A stretch of 64,000 nt of DNA from Planococcus sp. MER TA 32b (GTDB lineage Bacteria > Bacillota > Bacilli > Bacillales_A > Planococcaceae): positions 112,295-176,294 of the forward strand of contig JAMCAN010000004.1 of NCBI GenBank assembly GCA_023715185.1, given 5' to 3'. Shown here in pieces: positions 8,616 to 17,518 of the stretch (the first letter of the stretch is position 1; each line of letters begins with the position of its first letter). Under the pieces are notes generated by a model. That model was not told the DNA's origin. It ran no database searches and saw nothing but the letters and a program-made list of their open reading frames with translations. Position numbers and translations under genes: made by a program.

Positions 8616-10397
8616 ATGTCAGAATCAAAAACATTGATCAAAGGCGGAAGTTTCCTAATTGAAGACGCGGATCTTTCACGCGTATTTACACCGGAGGATT
8701 TCACAGAAGAACATAAGATGATCGCCAAGTCCACGGAAGATTACGTAAACACTGATGTAATGCCTGTGGTTGAAAATCTTGAAAACCATGAATTCGAACA
8801 TTCCGTACGCTTATTGAAAAAAGCTGGAGACCTTGGTCTTTTGGGAGCTGACGTTCCTGAACAATATGGCGGGCTGGGTCTGGATAAGATCGCTTCAGCT
8901 TTGATTGCTGAGAAAATGTCCAAAGCGGGTGGTTTCTCGATCACTCACGGCGCCCATGTTGGTATCGGTTCATTGCCGATCGTACTTTTCGGCAACGAAG
9001 AGCAAAAACAGCAATACTTGCCGAAATTGGCGACTGGCGAAATGATCGCTGCATACGCATTGACTGAGCCAAGTTCCGGGTCGGATGCACTTGGAGCTAA
9101 AACGACTGCCAAGCTGAACGAAGCAGGCACACATTACGTATTGAACGGCGAAAAACAATGGATCACAAACGCTGGATTTGCGGATGTGTTCGTAGTTTAC
9201 GCGAAAATCGACGGGGAGCAGTTCTCTGCTTTCATCGTTGAGCGCGAATTCTCTGGCGTTTCTGTAGGACCGGAAGAGAAGAAAATGGGGATTAAATCAT
9301 CTTCAACTCGCACATTGATCCTTGAAGATGCGGAAGTTCCTGTTGAAAACCTGTTGGGTGAAGCTGGCCGTGGACACATCATCGCCTTCAACATCCTGAA
9401 CATCGGCCGCTACAAATTGGGAGTAGGCACTATCGGAGCTTCTAAACGTGCGATGGAAATCACGATTCCATACACAAACCAGCGCCAGCAATTTAAAACA
9501 CCTATTTCATCATTCAACCTGACTCGTGAAAAACTTGCGACGATGGCTTCACAATTATACGCACTTGAAAGCTCGGTCTACCGCACAGTTGGTTTGTTCG
9601 AGGACCGCATGAGCGGCTTCACGGACGAAGAGCACGCGAACGGTAAATTGGTTGCGGATTCAATCGCAGAATTTGCGGTTGAATGTTCAATGAATAAATT
9701 CTTCGGTACGGAAACGCTGGACTTTATCGTTGATGAAGGCGTTCAATTGCACGGTGGATATGGCTTCATGCAAGAATATGAAATCGAGCGCATCTACCGT
9801 GACTCACGCATCAACCGTATTTTCGAAGGCACGAACGAAATCAACCGTTTGCTGGTTCCGGGTACATTGCTGCGTAAAGCAATGAAAGGCGAATTGCCGT
9901 TATTGCAGCACGCTCAAAAACTTCAGGAAGAGTTATTGATGATGATGCCGGAAGAAGTCGGCACTGAAGCATTGGCTCAGGAAAAATACCTGGTAGGCAA
10001 CGCGAAGAAAATCGCGATCCTTGCAGCTGGCCTTGCTGCTCAAACTTACGGCACGAAATTGGAACAGGAGCAGGAAGTTCTTGTGAACATCGCTGATATC
10101 GTCAGCAATGTATTCGCGATGGAATCTGCTGTTCTGCGTACTGAAAAAGCGATCGCTGCTTCAGGTGAAGAAAAAGCGAAGCAGAAACTTCTTTATACGC
10201 AAATCTATTGCCAGGAAGCATTCGATAAGATCGAAAAAGATGCGAAGGAAACTTTGATCGCTTCAATTGATGGCGACAACCAGCGCATGATGCTTTCAGC
10301 ATTGCGCAAATTGACTCGCTCAACTCCTTACAATGTCATCGCTAAAAAACGCGAAGCTGCTGTTAAGTTGATCGATGTTGAAAAATATGTAGTTTAA
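8616..10397 (+). CDS. fadE: Acyl-CoA dehydrogenase FadE
   Basis: FAD-dependent first step of fatty-acid beta-oxidation. 593 residues, the length of B. subtilis FadE and longer than 380-residue acyl-CoA dehydrogenases because of a C-terminal helical extension after about residue 430. Seen: AYALTEPSSGSDALGAKTTA (148-167), QWITNAGFADVF, and the catalytic Glu404 in RIFEGTNEINR. Start ATG 8616 has TAGGAGGAATATAAA upstream. It belongs functionally with fadN-fadA but is separated from them by a repeat. It ends at a strong terminator. Confidence 0.95.
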   Translation: MSESKTLIKGGSFLIEDADLSRVFTPEDFTEEHKMIAKSTEDYVNTDVMPVVENLENHEFEHSVRLLKKAGDLGLLGADVPEQYGGLGLDKIASALIAEKMSKAGGFSITHGAHVGIGSLPIVLFGNEEQKQQYLPKLATGEMIAAYALTEPSSGSDALGAKTTAKLNEAGTHYVLNGEKQWITNAGFADVFVVYAKIDGEQFSAFIVEREFSGVSVGPEEKKMGIKSSSTRTLILEDAEVPVENLLGEAGRGHIIAFNILNIGRYKLGVGTIGASKRAMEITIPYTNQRQQFKTPISSFNLTREKLATMASQLYALESSVYRTVGLFEDRMSGFTDEEHANGKLVADSIAEFAVECSMNKFFGTETLDFIVDEGVQLHGGYGFMQEYEIERIYRDSRINRIFEGTNEINRLLVPGTLLRKAMKGELPLLQHAQKLQEELLMMMPEEVGTEALAQEKYLVGNAKKIAILAAGLAAQTYGTKLEQEQEVLVNIADIVSNVFAMESAVLRTEKAIAASGEEKAKQKLLYTQIYCQEAFDKIEKDAKETLIASIDGDNQRMMLSALRKLTRSTPYNVIAKKREAAVKLIDVEKYVV

Positions 10398-10407
10398 TGG
10401 ATTTTTT

Positions 10408-10440
10408 GAAGGGCCGCCATCTTTTTGGCGGCTCTTTTTT
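10408..10440 (+). terminator. Terminator of the fad operon
   Basis: AGGGCCGCCA/TGGCGGCTCT stem followed by TTTTTT, 10 bp after the fadE stop. Confidence 0.88.
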
Positions 10441-10495
10441 ATTCGCCCGCATTAAATACCTTTGCTAGAATAGTAAGTAGAAGGAGGTTTTAAAT

Positions 10496-10849
10496 ATGTT
10501 GGATTTTTATTGGTATCCGAAATGCAGTACTTGCCAAAAAGCGAAAAAGTGGCTGACAGCAAACGGGGTGGATTTCAAGGAAATACATATCGTCGATAAC
10601 CCGCCGGCAAAAGATGAGCTGAAGAAAATGGTTGAGGGCAGCGGGATCGAATTGAAGAAGTTTTTCAATACGAGCGGCCAGCAGTACCGCGAGTTGCAGT
10701 TGAAGGATAAGCTCCCTGATATGTCCGAAGATGAAAAGCTGGAGCTGCTCGCGTCAAACGGCATGCTGATCAAGCGTCCGCTTGCATGGGATGGTTCAAA
10801 CGCGACAATTGGATTCAAGGAAGAGACTTATAAAAATACCTGGTCTTAA
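10496..10849 (+). CDS. yusI: ArsC/Spx/MgsR-family protein YusI
   Basis: 117-residue thioredoxin-like fold of the ArsC/Spx family. The N-terminus has a CxxC pair, Cys10 and Cys13, in WYPKCSTCQKAKKWL, and LIKRPLAW near residue 97 is the ArsC-like RP motif. It resembles B. subtilis YusI, which sits in the same neighbourhood between gcvH and fadE. It could be a redox-sensing regulator or a reductase; function is not established. Start ATG 10496 follows GAAGGAGG. Confidence 0.85.
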   Translation: MLDFYWYPKCSTCQKAKKWLTANGVDFKEIHIVDNPPAKDELKKMVEGSGIELKKFFNTSGQQYRELQLKDKLPDMSEDEKLELLASNGMLIKRPLAWDGSNATIGFKEETYKNTWS

Positions 10850-10927
10850 GGGATATGCAATCTTGTAATTGAGTGGTTAATATGTCAAACTGAAGTTGAA
10901 GCTACTACATATTTTGGAGGCGTTTGG

Positions 10928-11308
10928 ATGAGCACACCACAAGAACTTCGTTATTCAAAAGAACATGAATGGGTCAAACTTGAAGATGGTAAAGCACGCA
11001 TCGGAATCACTCATTTCGCGCAGGCTGAACTTGGAGACATCGTTTTTGTCGAATTGCCTCAGGTCGGTGACGAACTTAAGAAAAACGAACCATTCGGCAG
11101 CGTCGAGTCTGTTAAAACGGTATCTGAATTATATGCGCCAATCAGCGGGAAAGTGGTTGAAGTGAACTCTGAGCTGGAAGACAGCCCGGAATTTGTCAAC
11201 GAATCTCCGTATGAGCAGGCTTGGATGGTTGTCATTGAAGCTCCTTCTGAAGATGAAATGAGCGATTTAATGGATGCTGATCAATACAAAGAAATGACTA
11301 ATGAGTAA
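10928..11308 (+). CDS. gcvH: Glycine cleavage system H protein
   Basis: Lipoyl carrier of the glycine cleavage system; in Bacillus it is also the relay by which LipM/LipL lipoylate other complexes. 126 residues. Lipoyl-accepting Lys63 lies in [19 protein letters not shown]. Start ATG 10928 follows TTGGAGGCG. The other glycine cleavage genes are not in this window. It has its own terminator. Confidence 0.97.
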   Translation: MSTPQELRYSKEHEWVKLEDGKARIGITHFAQAELGDIVFVELPQVGDELKKNEPFGSVESVKTVSELYAPISGKVVEVNSELEDSPEFVNESPYEQAWMVVIEAPSEDEMSDLMDADQYKEMTNE

Positions 11309-11316
11309 GAATCACT

Positions 11317-11342
11317 AAGCGCCTTTTTACGGCGCTTTTTTT
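11317..11342 (+). terminator. Terminator after gcvH
   Basis: AAGCGCC/GGCGCTT stem with loop TTTTTAC, then a T-run. Confidence 0.88.
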
Positions 11343-11464
11343 AATAAGCGTTGATTTTAAGGGAATCGCAATGCCGAGCATATCAATTGATTAGCGTGTT
11401 AGGGGTATATAAACTAAATAAGTAACAACATGCTCTCTATTCCAATTAATCAGCGGGGTGTTGG

Positions 11465-11806
11465 ATGATGGACAAAGTGATTGTGGTGGAAGGGATATCG
11501 GATAAAAACAGAATCGCGCCGCTCATTGCGGAATCCGTGACGATTCTTTGCACAAATGGTACAGTGAGTGCCACGAGGCTTGAAGAATTGCTGCTGCCAT
11601 TTGAAGGGCAGGATATCATTATTTTGGTTGATGCAGATAAATCCGGCGAAAAGCTCAGAAAACTGGTCAAGCGTGAATTTCCGGAAGCCCGGCATTTCTA
11701 TATCGACCGGAGCTACAAGGAAGTGGCGACAACCCCTTTGCGTATTCTGACCGATGTTCTTATAGCAGCAAACGTCCGAGTCAATAACTTATTAGCCGAA
11801 GGATGA
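11465..11806 (+). CDS. yusF: Small TOPRIM-domain protein YusF
   Basis: 113 residues forming a single TOPRIM fold, as in RNase M5 and the B. subtilis YusF protein. Motifs: VVVEGISDKNRIAP with the conserved Glu near residue 8, and the DxD-type segment IIILVDADKSGEKLRK near residue 52. Start ATG 11465 follows GGGGTG; the adjacent ATG 11468 is equally possible. Nuclease or topoisomerase-like activity is family inference. The next gene, yusE, begins six bases after the stop, so they form an operon. Confidence 0.82.
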   Translation: MMDKVIVVEGISDKNRIAPLIAESVTILCTNGTVSATRLEELLLPFEGQDIIILVDADKSGEKLRKLVKREFPEARHFYIDRSYKEVATTPLRILTDVLIAANVRVNNLLAEG

Positions 11807-11812
11807 AGAACC

Positions 11813-12124
11813 ATGGAAGAATGGAACCATAAAGAGTGGAGCAAAGCCAAAAACACCAATAAGGTGGCGGCTTATTATTTATACACGCCTATGTGTGGGA
11901 CATGCCAATTGGCATCAAAAATGCTGGAAGTCGTAGTTGCGGCGATGCCGGAATTGCCCATCGGCAAAGCCAACCTGAATTATGTGCAGGAGATCGCTTC
12001 TTTATATGAAGTGGAAAGTGTTCCGTGCCTGTTGATAACAGAAAACGGCAAACTGAAAGAAAAGGTGTATGCCTTTCATTCTGTCCCATATATTTATGGA
12101 AAGTTAAAAAATGTTGACGTTTAA
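11813..12124 (+). CDS. yusE: Thioredoxin-like protein YusE
   Basis: 103-residue thioredoxin fold with active site YTPMCGTCQLAS (Cys28, Cys31) and cis-proline loop ESVPCLLITENG, which carries an additional Cys next to the cis-Pro. Starts with ATG 11813 behind GAAGGATGA. Conserved position next to yusF and upstream of the methionine ABC transporter. Disulfide reductase activity is inferred; partner unknown. The promoter for the downstream SAM riboswitch overlaps its last codons. Confidence 0.83.
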   Translation: MEEWNHKEWSKAKNTNKVAAYYLYTPMCGTCQLASKMLEVVVAAMPELPIGKANLNYVQEIASLYEVESVPCLLITENGKLKEKVYAFHSVPYIYGKLKNVDV

Positions 12125-12142
12125 AACAAGCCGTGATAAATT
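12114..12142 (+). promoter_or_regulatory. Candidate sigma-A promoter of metNPQ leader
   Basis: TTGACG, 17-bp spacer, TAAATT. It overlaps the end of yusE and places the transcription start about 25 bp before the SAM-I aptamer. Confidence 0.6.
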
Positions 12143-12173
12143 AATATCCTGAACATTAAACTTAATAACGTAA

Positions 12174-12342
12174 CTCTTATAAAGAGTGGTGGAGGGAAGT
12201 GCCCTGTGAAGCCCGGCAACCGTCATGAAAATGAAATGGTGCCAAGTCACGCAAAGCGAAAGCTTTGGAAGATGAGAGAACGGTTGACGTATATATTTTT
12301 GCGTGTGCCCTTCTGCTCATTTCTGAGCAGGAGGGTTTTTTT
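12174..12342 (+). ncRNA. SAM-I (S-box) riboswitch with terminator, metNPQ leader
   Basis: Aptamer at about 12174-12283: CTTATAAAGAG P1 strand, GGTGGAGGGA, the core GAAGCCCGGCAACC, then GGTGCCAAGTCACG and the closing GAAGATGAGAG. All are hallmarks of the S-box. It is followed by a terminator hairpin CCCTTCTGCTCA/TGAGCAGGAGGG plus seven T (12308-12342). Established mechanism: SAM binding favours the terminator and shuts off methionine uptake; low SAM permits antitermination. metN begins 25 bp later. Confidence 0.96.
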
Positions 12343-12366
12343 ATTTTGAAGTAGGAGAGTGTATCA

Positions 12367-13392
12367 ATGATTGAGTTGAAGCAATTGACGAAGACATTCG
12401 ATGTCGGCAAAACCGCATTGACAGCTGTGGATAATGTAAATCTGACGATAGCTGACGGAGAAATCTTCGGCATCATCGGTTACAGCGGCGCCGGCAAAAG
12501 TACGCTGATCCGGATTCTGAACGGTTTGGAGAAACCGACTTCAGGGACCGTTGATATCAATGGCCAAAAGATTACGGATATAAAAGGGGCGGAACTGCGT
12601 AAAGCTCGCCAAAAAGTGAGTATGATTTTTCAGCACTTCAATCTTTTATGGTCCCGGACAGTTCAGGAGAATATTGAATTCCCGCTTGAAATTGCTGGTG
12701 TGCCAAAAGCCAAAAGAGTGGAAAAAGTAAAGGAGCTGGTTGAATTGGTGGGATTGGCTGGGCGCGAAAATGCCTATCCTTCACAATTGTCCGGTGGACA
12801 GAAGCAGCGTGTCGGCATAGCCCGCGCACTTGCAAACGATCCGGAAGTCCTGCTTTGTGACGAAGCCACTTCAGCGCTAGATCCCGAAACCACGGACGCT
12901 ATTTTGGATTTGCTGGTCGATATCAACAAACGCCTTGGTTTGACCATCGTCCTGATTACACACGAGATGCACGTCATCCGGAAAATTTGCCACCGTGTGG
13001 CAGTAATGGAGGGCGGCAAAGTTGTGGAACTTGGGGATGTCCTTGAGATTTTCCAAACTCCGAAGCAGGAAATCACCAAACGCTTCGTTGCCCAAGTCAC
13101 TGAGTCAGAGGATTCAAGCGAAACCATTAAGCATCTTCGAGAATTGTATCCAACGGGAGAACTTGTAAAGCTGATATTCGTCGGCGAACAGGCGGAACAG
13201 CCGATTCTGACTGGGCTGATCCGGAAGTATCCAGTGGAGGTAAATATCGTCCAGGGGAAAGTGTCCCATACACAGCGCGGAGCATATGGAACTTTGATCC
13301 TGCAGCTGAAGGGCGCGGATGCTGAAATCCGCAAGGCGCTCGAGTTTCTCGATCAGGAAAACGTACAGGCGGAGGTGATGGCAAATGATTGA
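12367..13392 (+). CDS. metN: Methionine ABC transporter ATP-binding protein
   Basis: ATPase of the MetNPQ D/L-methionine importer. 341 residues. Walker A GYSGAGKST (38-46), signature LSGGQKQRVGIARAL near 140, Walker B VLLCDEATSALDP near 162, H-switch ITHEMHVI near 197, and a C-terminal NIL domain (from about 260) that binds methionine and inhibits the pump. Start ATG 12367 follows GTAGGAGAG. First gene of the S-box operon; its stop overlaps the metI start by eight bases. Confidence 0.96.
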   Translation: MIELKQLTKTFDVGKTALTAVDNVNLTIADGEIFGIIGYSGAGKSTLIRILNGLEKPTSGTVDINGQKITDIKGAELRKARQKVSMIFQHFNLLWSRTVQENIEFPLEIAGVPKAKRVEKVKELVELVGLAGRENAYPSQLSGGQKQRVGIARALANDPEVLLCDEATSALDPETTDAILDLLVDINKRLGLTIVLITHEMHVIRKICHRVAVMEGGKVVELGDVLEIFQTPKQEITKRFVAQVTESEDSSETIKHLRELYPTGELVKLIFVGEQAEQPILTGLIRKYPVEVNIVQGKVSHTQRGAYGTLILQLKGADAEIRKALEFLDQENVQAEVMAND

Positions 13393-14053
13393 GTCATTAT
13401 TTCCGAATGTCGACTGGGATAAGATGTGGGAAGCAACATACGAAACCATCTATATGACAGCGATGTCGACGCTTTTCACGTTCATCATCGGCCTGGTCCT
13501 CGGCATCATCTTATTCTTGACTGCGCCGAAGCAATTATGGGCCAATAAAATCGTAAACTGGCTTACTGGAGTATTTGTGAATGTTTTCCGTTCCATACCG
13601 TTTATCATTTTGATCATCCTGCTGATTCCTTTCACAAGCTTCCTGATCGGAACCATACGGGGACCGAACGCCGCCTTGCCGGCGTTGATCATCGGTGCAG
13701 CTCCATTCTATGCGCGGCTGGTCCTGATCGCTTTCCAGGAAATCGACAAAGGCGTCATTGAAGCGGCACGCTCGATGGGTGCCACCACAGGGACCATTAT
13801 CCGGAAAGTCTTATTGCCGGAATCAAAACCCGCTTTGATCTCAGGAATCACGGTCACTTCGATTGCATTGGTCGGTTATACGGCAATGGCTGGCGTAATC
13901 GGTGCCGGCGGGCTTGGAACCCTGGCATTCCTGGATGGCTTCCAGCGCAGCCGTCCGGACGTCGTATTAATGGCAACCATTTTGATTTTGATCATCGTAT
14001 TCATCATCCAGTTTATCGGGGATGCGTTAACTAAAAAAGCAGACAAACGTTGA
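13385..14053 (+). CDS. metI: Methionine ABC transporter permease
   Basis: MetI/MetP-type permease, 222 residues with five membrane segments. The EAA-loop (ATPase contact) is DKGVIEAARSMGATTG near residue 125. Start ATG 13385 lies inside the metN 3' end, indicating translational coupling. It forms the membrane channel with MetN and receives substrate from MetQ. Confidence 0.95.
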   Translation: MIESLFPNVDWDKMWEATYETIYMTAMSTLFTFIIGLVLGIILFLTAPKQLWANKIVNWLTGVFVNVFRSIPFIILIILLIPFTSFLIGTIRGPNAALPALIIGAAPFYARLVLIAFQEIDKGVIEAARSMGATTGTIIRKVLLPESKPALISGITVTSIALVGYTAMAGVIGAGGLGTLAFLDGFQRSRPDVVLMATILILIIVFIIQFIGDALTKKADKR

Positions 14054-14112
14054 TAACGGAAATTCCGTTGACATAATAAAAACAACTACAGAGAAAAGGG
14101 AGAGTACACATT

Positions 14113-14958
14113 ATGAAAAAACTTCTAACAGGAACTTTATTGGCAACATTAGCACTTGCAGGATGCGGCAGCGACAGCAATGAAACTGGAACTGACTCAA
14201 GCAATGGAGGATCCGGTGAAGGCGAAACAAGCACGATCAAAGTGGGGGCTTCAAATGTGCCGCACGCGGAAATTCTGGAACAGGTACAGCCGATTCTTGA
14301 AGAACAGGGAATCGAATTGGAAATTGAAACATACCAGGATTATATCTTCCCGAATGAAGATTTGGATTCAGGCGAAATCGACGCTAACTATTTCCAGCAT
14401 ATCCCTTACTTCGAATCTCAAATGGAAGAGCACGGCTATGATTTTGCAAATGCCGGCGGTATCCACATTGAACCAATCGGTGTCTACTCGCAGGAATACG
14501 ATTCACTTGAAGAGCTTCCGGAAGGCGCTACAATTTTGATGAGCAGCTCGGTAGCTGACCACGGGCGTATTCTTTCTATGTTAGAAGCTCAAGGTCTGAT
14601 TACATTGGCTGAAGATATCGATAAAACAAAAGCTGAAGTAAGTGATATTACTGAAAATCCTAAAGATCTTCAATTTGAAACAGATTACGAAGCAGCGTTA
14701 TTAGTGCAAATGTATGAGCAGGGCGAAGGCGATGCGGTGTTGATCAACTCCAACTACGCAATCGACGCAGGCATTAACCCGCAGGAAGATTCAATTGCAC
14801 TTGAGGATTCGGACTCACCATATGTAAATATCATCGCTGTCCGTTCTGGCGATGAAGACAATGAAGCAGTACAAGCATTAGTGGAGGCTCTTAAATCCGA
14901 AGAAGTGCAGGATTTCATCCTTGATGAGTGGGGCGGCTCTGTAGTGCCGGTGCAATAA
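14113..14958 (+). CDS. metQ: Methionine-binding lipoprotein
   Basis: Substrate-binding lipoprotein of the NlpA/MetQ family, 281 residues. Lipobox LALAGC with Cys18 at the end of a short signal peptide, then a low-complexity linker rich in Ser, Gly, Asn and Glu, then the binding domain (IKVGASNVPHAEILEQVQP). It is anchored on the outer face of the membrane. Start ATG 14113 follows AAAAGGGAGAG. Its TAA stop is also the first three bases of a sequence TAAGAAAAGCGAC shared with repeat family II. Confidence 0.95.
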   Translation: MKKLLTGTLLATLALAGCGSDSNETGTDSSNGGSGEGETSTIKVGASNVPHAEILEQVQPILEEQGIELEIETYQDYIFPNEDLDSGEIDANYFQHIPYFESQMEEHGYDFANAGGIHIEPIGVYSQEYDSLEELPEGATILMSSSVADHGRILSMLEAQGLITLAEDIDKTKAEVSDITENPKDLQFETDYEAALLVQMYEQGEGDAVLINSNYAIDAGINPQEDSIALEDSDSPYVNIIAVRSGDEDNEAVQALVEALKSEEVQDFILDEWGGSVVPVQ

Positions 14959-14976
14959 GAAAAGCGACTGTGCCCG
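14956..14976 (+). repeat. Family II repeat, left-end fragment at metQ stop
   Basis: TAAGAAAAGCGACTGTGCCCG matches the left end of the 126-bp repeat at 54683 (TAAGAAAAGCGACGGCGCCCG), again starting exactly on the stop codon of the upstream gene. The rest of the element is absent. Confidence 0.5.
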
Positions 14977-14991
14977 AACCGGGCAACTTGG

Positions 14992-15023
14992 AAAAAGCAT
15001 CCCTCGGGGTGCTTTTTCTTTAT
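14992..15023 (+). terminator. Terminator of metNPQ
   Basis: AAAAAGCATCCC/GGGGTGCTTTTT hairpin followed by a T-rich tract. Confidence 0.85.
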
Positions 15024-15208
15024 TATGGAGCTACTGGTTAAAAGTTTACAAAAGGTTGGGAAGTTTAAACCAGCAGTTAATGATTATTTAGATATAGTAA
15101 ATAAATAAAATATTCCGTGTATTTACAAAAAGCTTATTTTATTCTGTTAACTATGGTAATTTGATAACTATTAGGAAAAAACATTTGTACACACAGGGAG
15201 GACATACG

Positions 15209-16375
15209 ATGAAGTTCAAATTCGGTTTATTGCCCAGAATTATCGTAGCTATCGCATTGGGAGTTTTAATTGGTTCCATCGCTTCGGAAAACATCGTCAG
15301 GTTATTTGCAACATTCACTTCCATCTTCGGCAATTTCCTTAACTTTATTGTGCCATTGATCATCCTTGGCTTTATCGCACCGGGGATCGCGAAATTAGGC
15401 AAGGGCTCCGGTAAATTACTGGGGATTTCAACACTTATCGCATACAGCTCCACAGTAATCGCTGGGGTTTTCGCTTTCGGGGCCGCCATGCTTTTACTTC
15501 CGGGATTCATGGAAGGACGCGCCCTGACAAGTCTGGATGATCCGGAACATGCCCTTGCCAAAACTTTCATCGACCTTGAAATGGCTCCATTATTTGGCGT
15601 TATGTCCGCTTTGATCTTGGCATTCCTGCTTGGTATCGGCATGGCTTCAACAGGCAGTAAAACGATGATTGCATTCTTTGATGAATTTCAGGCCATTATA
15701 GAAAAAACAATTTCAGTCGTCATTATTCCGCTTTTGCCTTTCTACATTTTCGGTATATTCGCCAATATGGCATACGGCGGAGCAGTCATGGAAATTCTGT
15801 CTCTGTTCGGAATTGTGTTTATGTTGATTATCATCCTGCACTGGCTGATGCTGCTGCTTCAGTACGGTACTGCCGGCGCTTTGAAGCAAAGAAATCCTTT
15901 CGGCATGATTAAGACAATGCTGCCCGCTTATTTTACAGCACTCGGCACACAGTCTTCGGCGGCTACTATCCCTGTGACTCTAAGGCAAGCCCGCAAAACG
16001 GGAGCGGATGATCGAATCGCTGATTTTTCGATTCCTTTGTTTGCGACAATCCACTTGTCAGGCAGTACGATTACACTTGTTTCCTGTGCAATCGGGGTGG
16101 TTCTCCTAACGGGCCAGACACCAGACTTCGGTTCATTCTTTCCATTCATCCTTATGCTGGGTATTACAATGATTGCTGCTCCCGGTGTGCCGGGCGGCGC
16201 TGTCATGGCGGCAATTGGTTTGCTGCAGTCAATGCTCGGTTTTGATGCGACGATGGTCGCTCTAATGATTGCACTTTATATGGCTCAGGACAGTTTCGGA
16301 ACAGCCGCCAACGTGACAGGAGACGGTGCTTTGGCTAATATTGTCGACCGTTTCACGAACGGACGAAAAGTTTAG
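15209..16375 (+). CDS. Dicarboxylate/amino acid:cation symporter (DAACS family)
   Basis: SLC1/DAACS-type sodium- or proton-coupled carrier for acidic or small neutral amino acids or dicarboxylates, 388 residues. Eight helices plus re-entrant loops are suggested; the family TM7/TM8 region contains FGTAANVTGDGALANIV near the end and TQSSAATIPVT near residue 250. Start ATG 15209 follows CAGGGAGGACA; a TTG at 15161 in frame is upstream of that site. Substrate is undetermined. Monocistronic by spacing. Confidence 0.88.
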   Translation: MKFKFGLLPRIIVAIALGVLIGSIASENIVRLFATFTSIFGNFLNFIVPLIILGFIAPGIAKLGKGSGKLLGISTLIAYSSTVIAGVFAFGAAMLLLPGFMEGRALTSLDDPEHALAKTFIDLEMAPLFGVMSALILAFLLGIGMASTGSKTMIAFFDEFQAIIEKTISVVIIPLLPFYIFGIFANMAYGGAVMEILSLFGIVFMLIIILHWLMLLLQYGTAGALKQRNPFGMIKTMLPAYFTALGTQSSAATIPVTLRQARKTGADDRIADFSIPLFATIHLSGSTITLVSCAIGVVLLTGQTPDFGSFFPFILMLGITMIAAPGVPGGAVMAAIGLLQSMLGFDATMVALMIALYMAQDSFGTAANVTGDGALANIVDRFTNGRKV

Positions 16376-16478
16376 AATAATTTTTTGATTCAGTGCATTC
16401 CGGCTATTTTCTATTCTCTATACTCTTCAATAAAGCTATGGTAATATATCGAAGTATTGAGAATAAGGAGGAAACACT

Positions 16479-17012
16479 GTGAAAAAATTATTTATAATCG
16501 GATTATCATCTCTGCTTTTTCTAGGTGCCTGCAGTTCTGATGAATCTGCTGATACAAATAAAGAAGCCGATTCATCAAATGGTGAAACAGCATCAACAGA
16601 CAATGCTGATGTGAAAAAAGAGTTGATGAGATTTTATATGGCTGTGCCCAACACGATCAACGAAGTGGACGGCGATCTGAACACTTTCGAACAGCAGCAG
16701 GCTGAGGGTATTTTACCTGAAGGCGATGAATTGTCAGCGGTGAAAGAAGCGGCTGCAAGTTCTGCCGAAGAAGCATCCCAGGCTGTTGAAGGAATCGAAA
16801 TTCCGGAAGCTCTAAGCGGGGAAGAAGAAGATATCCAGTCCGCGCTTGGCCTGATTTCAGAATCATATGATATGAAAGCGGCCGCACTGGCTGAAGAGGA
16901 AACTTCGTTTGAAGCTGCCAATTCAAAATTCGCTGAAGCGGACGAAGTTTTAAATTCCATTCTCGAAGAATACGAATTGATTCCTTCAAGCATCCAAAAC
17001 GAAGTGAACTGA
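16479..17012 (+). CDS. Predicted lipoprotein, unknown function
   Basis: 177 residues with signal peptide and lipobox LFLGACSS (Cys18), an acidic Ser/Glu/Asp-rich linker, then a mostly helical domain (from about residue 45) with a YDMKAAALAEEETSFEAANSK-like helical stretch. It resembles small helical cell-surface lipoproteins of Bacillales, but I do not recognise a named family. Start ATG or GTG: GTG 16479 follows AAGGAGGAAACACT. Own terminator. Confidence 0.75.
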   Translation: MKKLFIIGLSSLLFLGACSSDESADTNKEADSSNGETASTDNADVKKELMRFYMAVPNTINEVDGDLNTFEQQQAEGILPEGDELSAVKEAAASSAEEASQAVEGIEIPEALSGEEEDIQSALGLISESYDMKAAALAEEETSFEAANSKFAEADEVLNSILEEYELIPSSIQNEVN

Positions 17013-17023
17013 TAATAAAGTGG

Positions 17024-17053
17024 AAGCCCGGCAAACGAATGCCGGGCTTTTTC
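17024..17053 (+). terminator. Terminator after lipoprotein gene
   Basis: GAAGCCCGGC/GCCGGGCTTTTTC hairpin. Confidence 0.88.
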
Positions 17054-17209
17054 TTATATTTTCCAGAAACTATGACGATAGGTCCATTTTCAGACAAATT
17101 AGCCTTTTATACGTTTATCGCAAAATCATTGGGGTATAATTGATATTGAAAGACAATCTGAAAGGAATGATTCATTATCGAGTCAAACGGTATCGAGCAT
17201 ACTGAGAAA

Positions 17210-17368
17210 ATGGAACAGGCATTTAGAAATGCGCATGGATTCGGGATTAATGAGTACCAAAACGATCCGGGAAAAATTATTGAAGTGGAACAGCGGAGAG
17301 AACGGGATCATAATGACAGCCAAAGAATCGTTTCTCAGTTAGAGCGTCAAGTACACCGTGATATATAA
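17210..17368 (+). CDS. Possible small protein (52 aa), unknown
   Basis: A frame from ATG 17210 to TAA 17368 encodes a hydrophilic peptide beginning MEQAFRNAHGFGINEYQND and ending in a charged helix with ERQVHRDI. It is followed 30 bp later by a strong terminator that otherwise has no gene to serve. The ATG has only a weak ribosome-binding site; the same frame extends upstream to an ATT at 17174 behind GAAAGGA, so a rare ATT start is possible. No family recognised. Confidence 0.45.
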   Translation: MEQAFRNAHGFGINEYQNDPGKIIEVEQRRERDHNDSQRIVSQLERQVHRDI

Positions 17369-17398
17369 AAGATGAATTCAGTTGAAAGCTGACAGTAA

Positions 17399-17428
17399 AG
17401 CCGTTGCCTTGTGCAACGGCTTTTTTTT
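17399..17428 (+). terminator. Strong terminator after the possible small gene
   Basis: AGCCGTTGC/GCAACGGCT stem with loop CTTGT and eight T. Confidence 0.88.
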
Positions 17429-17484
17429 GATGCTGGGAAGTGAAAGGTTTTGTCTGATGCTTTTAGTGAAGGAGGTATCCTTGG

Positions 17485-17518
17485 GACTCCAGCACCCCGG
17501 CTCCTCAGGTCATAATCC
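17485..17518 (-). repeat. Degenerate family II repeat fragment
   Basis: GACTCCAGCACCCCGGCTCC followed by TCAGGTCATAATCC resembles GACTCCAGCGGCCCAGCTCT and TCGGGTCATAAGCC of the copy at 31472. Confidence 0.4.

Noticed and set aside
8437..8637. 66-codon plus-strand frame before fadE
   Set aside because: Composed of repeat sequence and overlapping the fadE start; no start signal.
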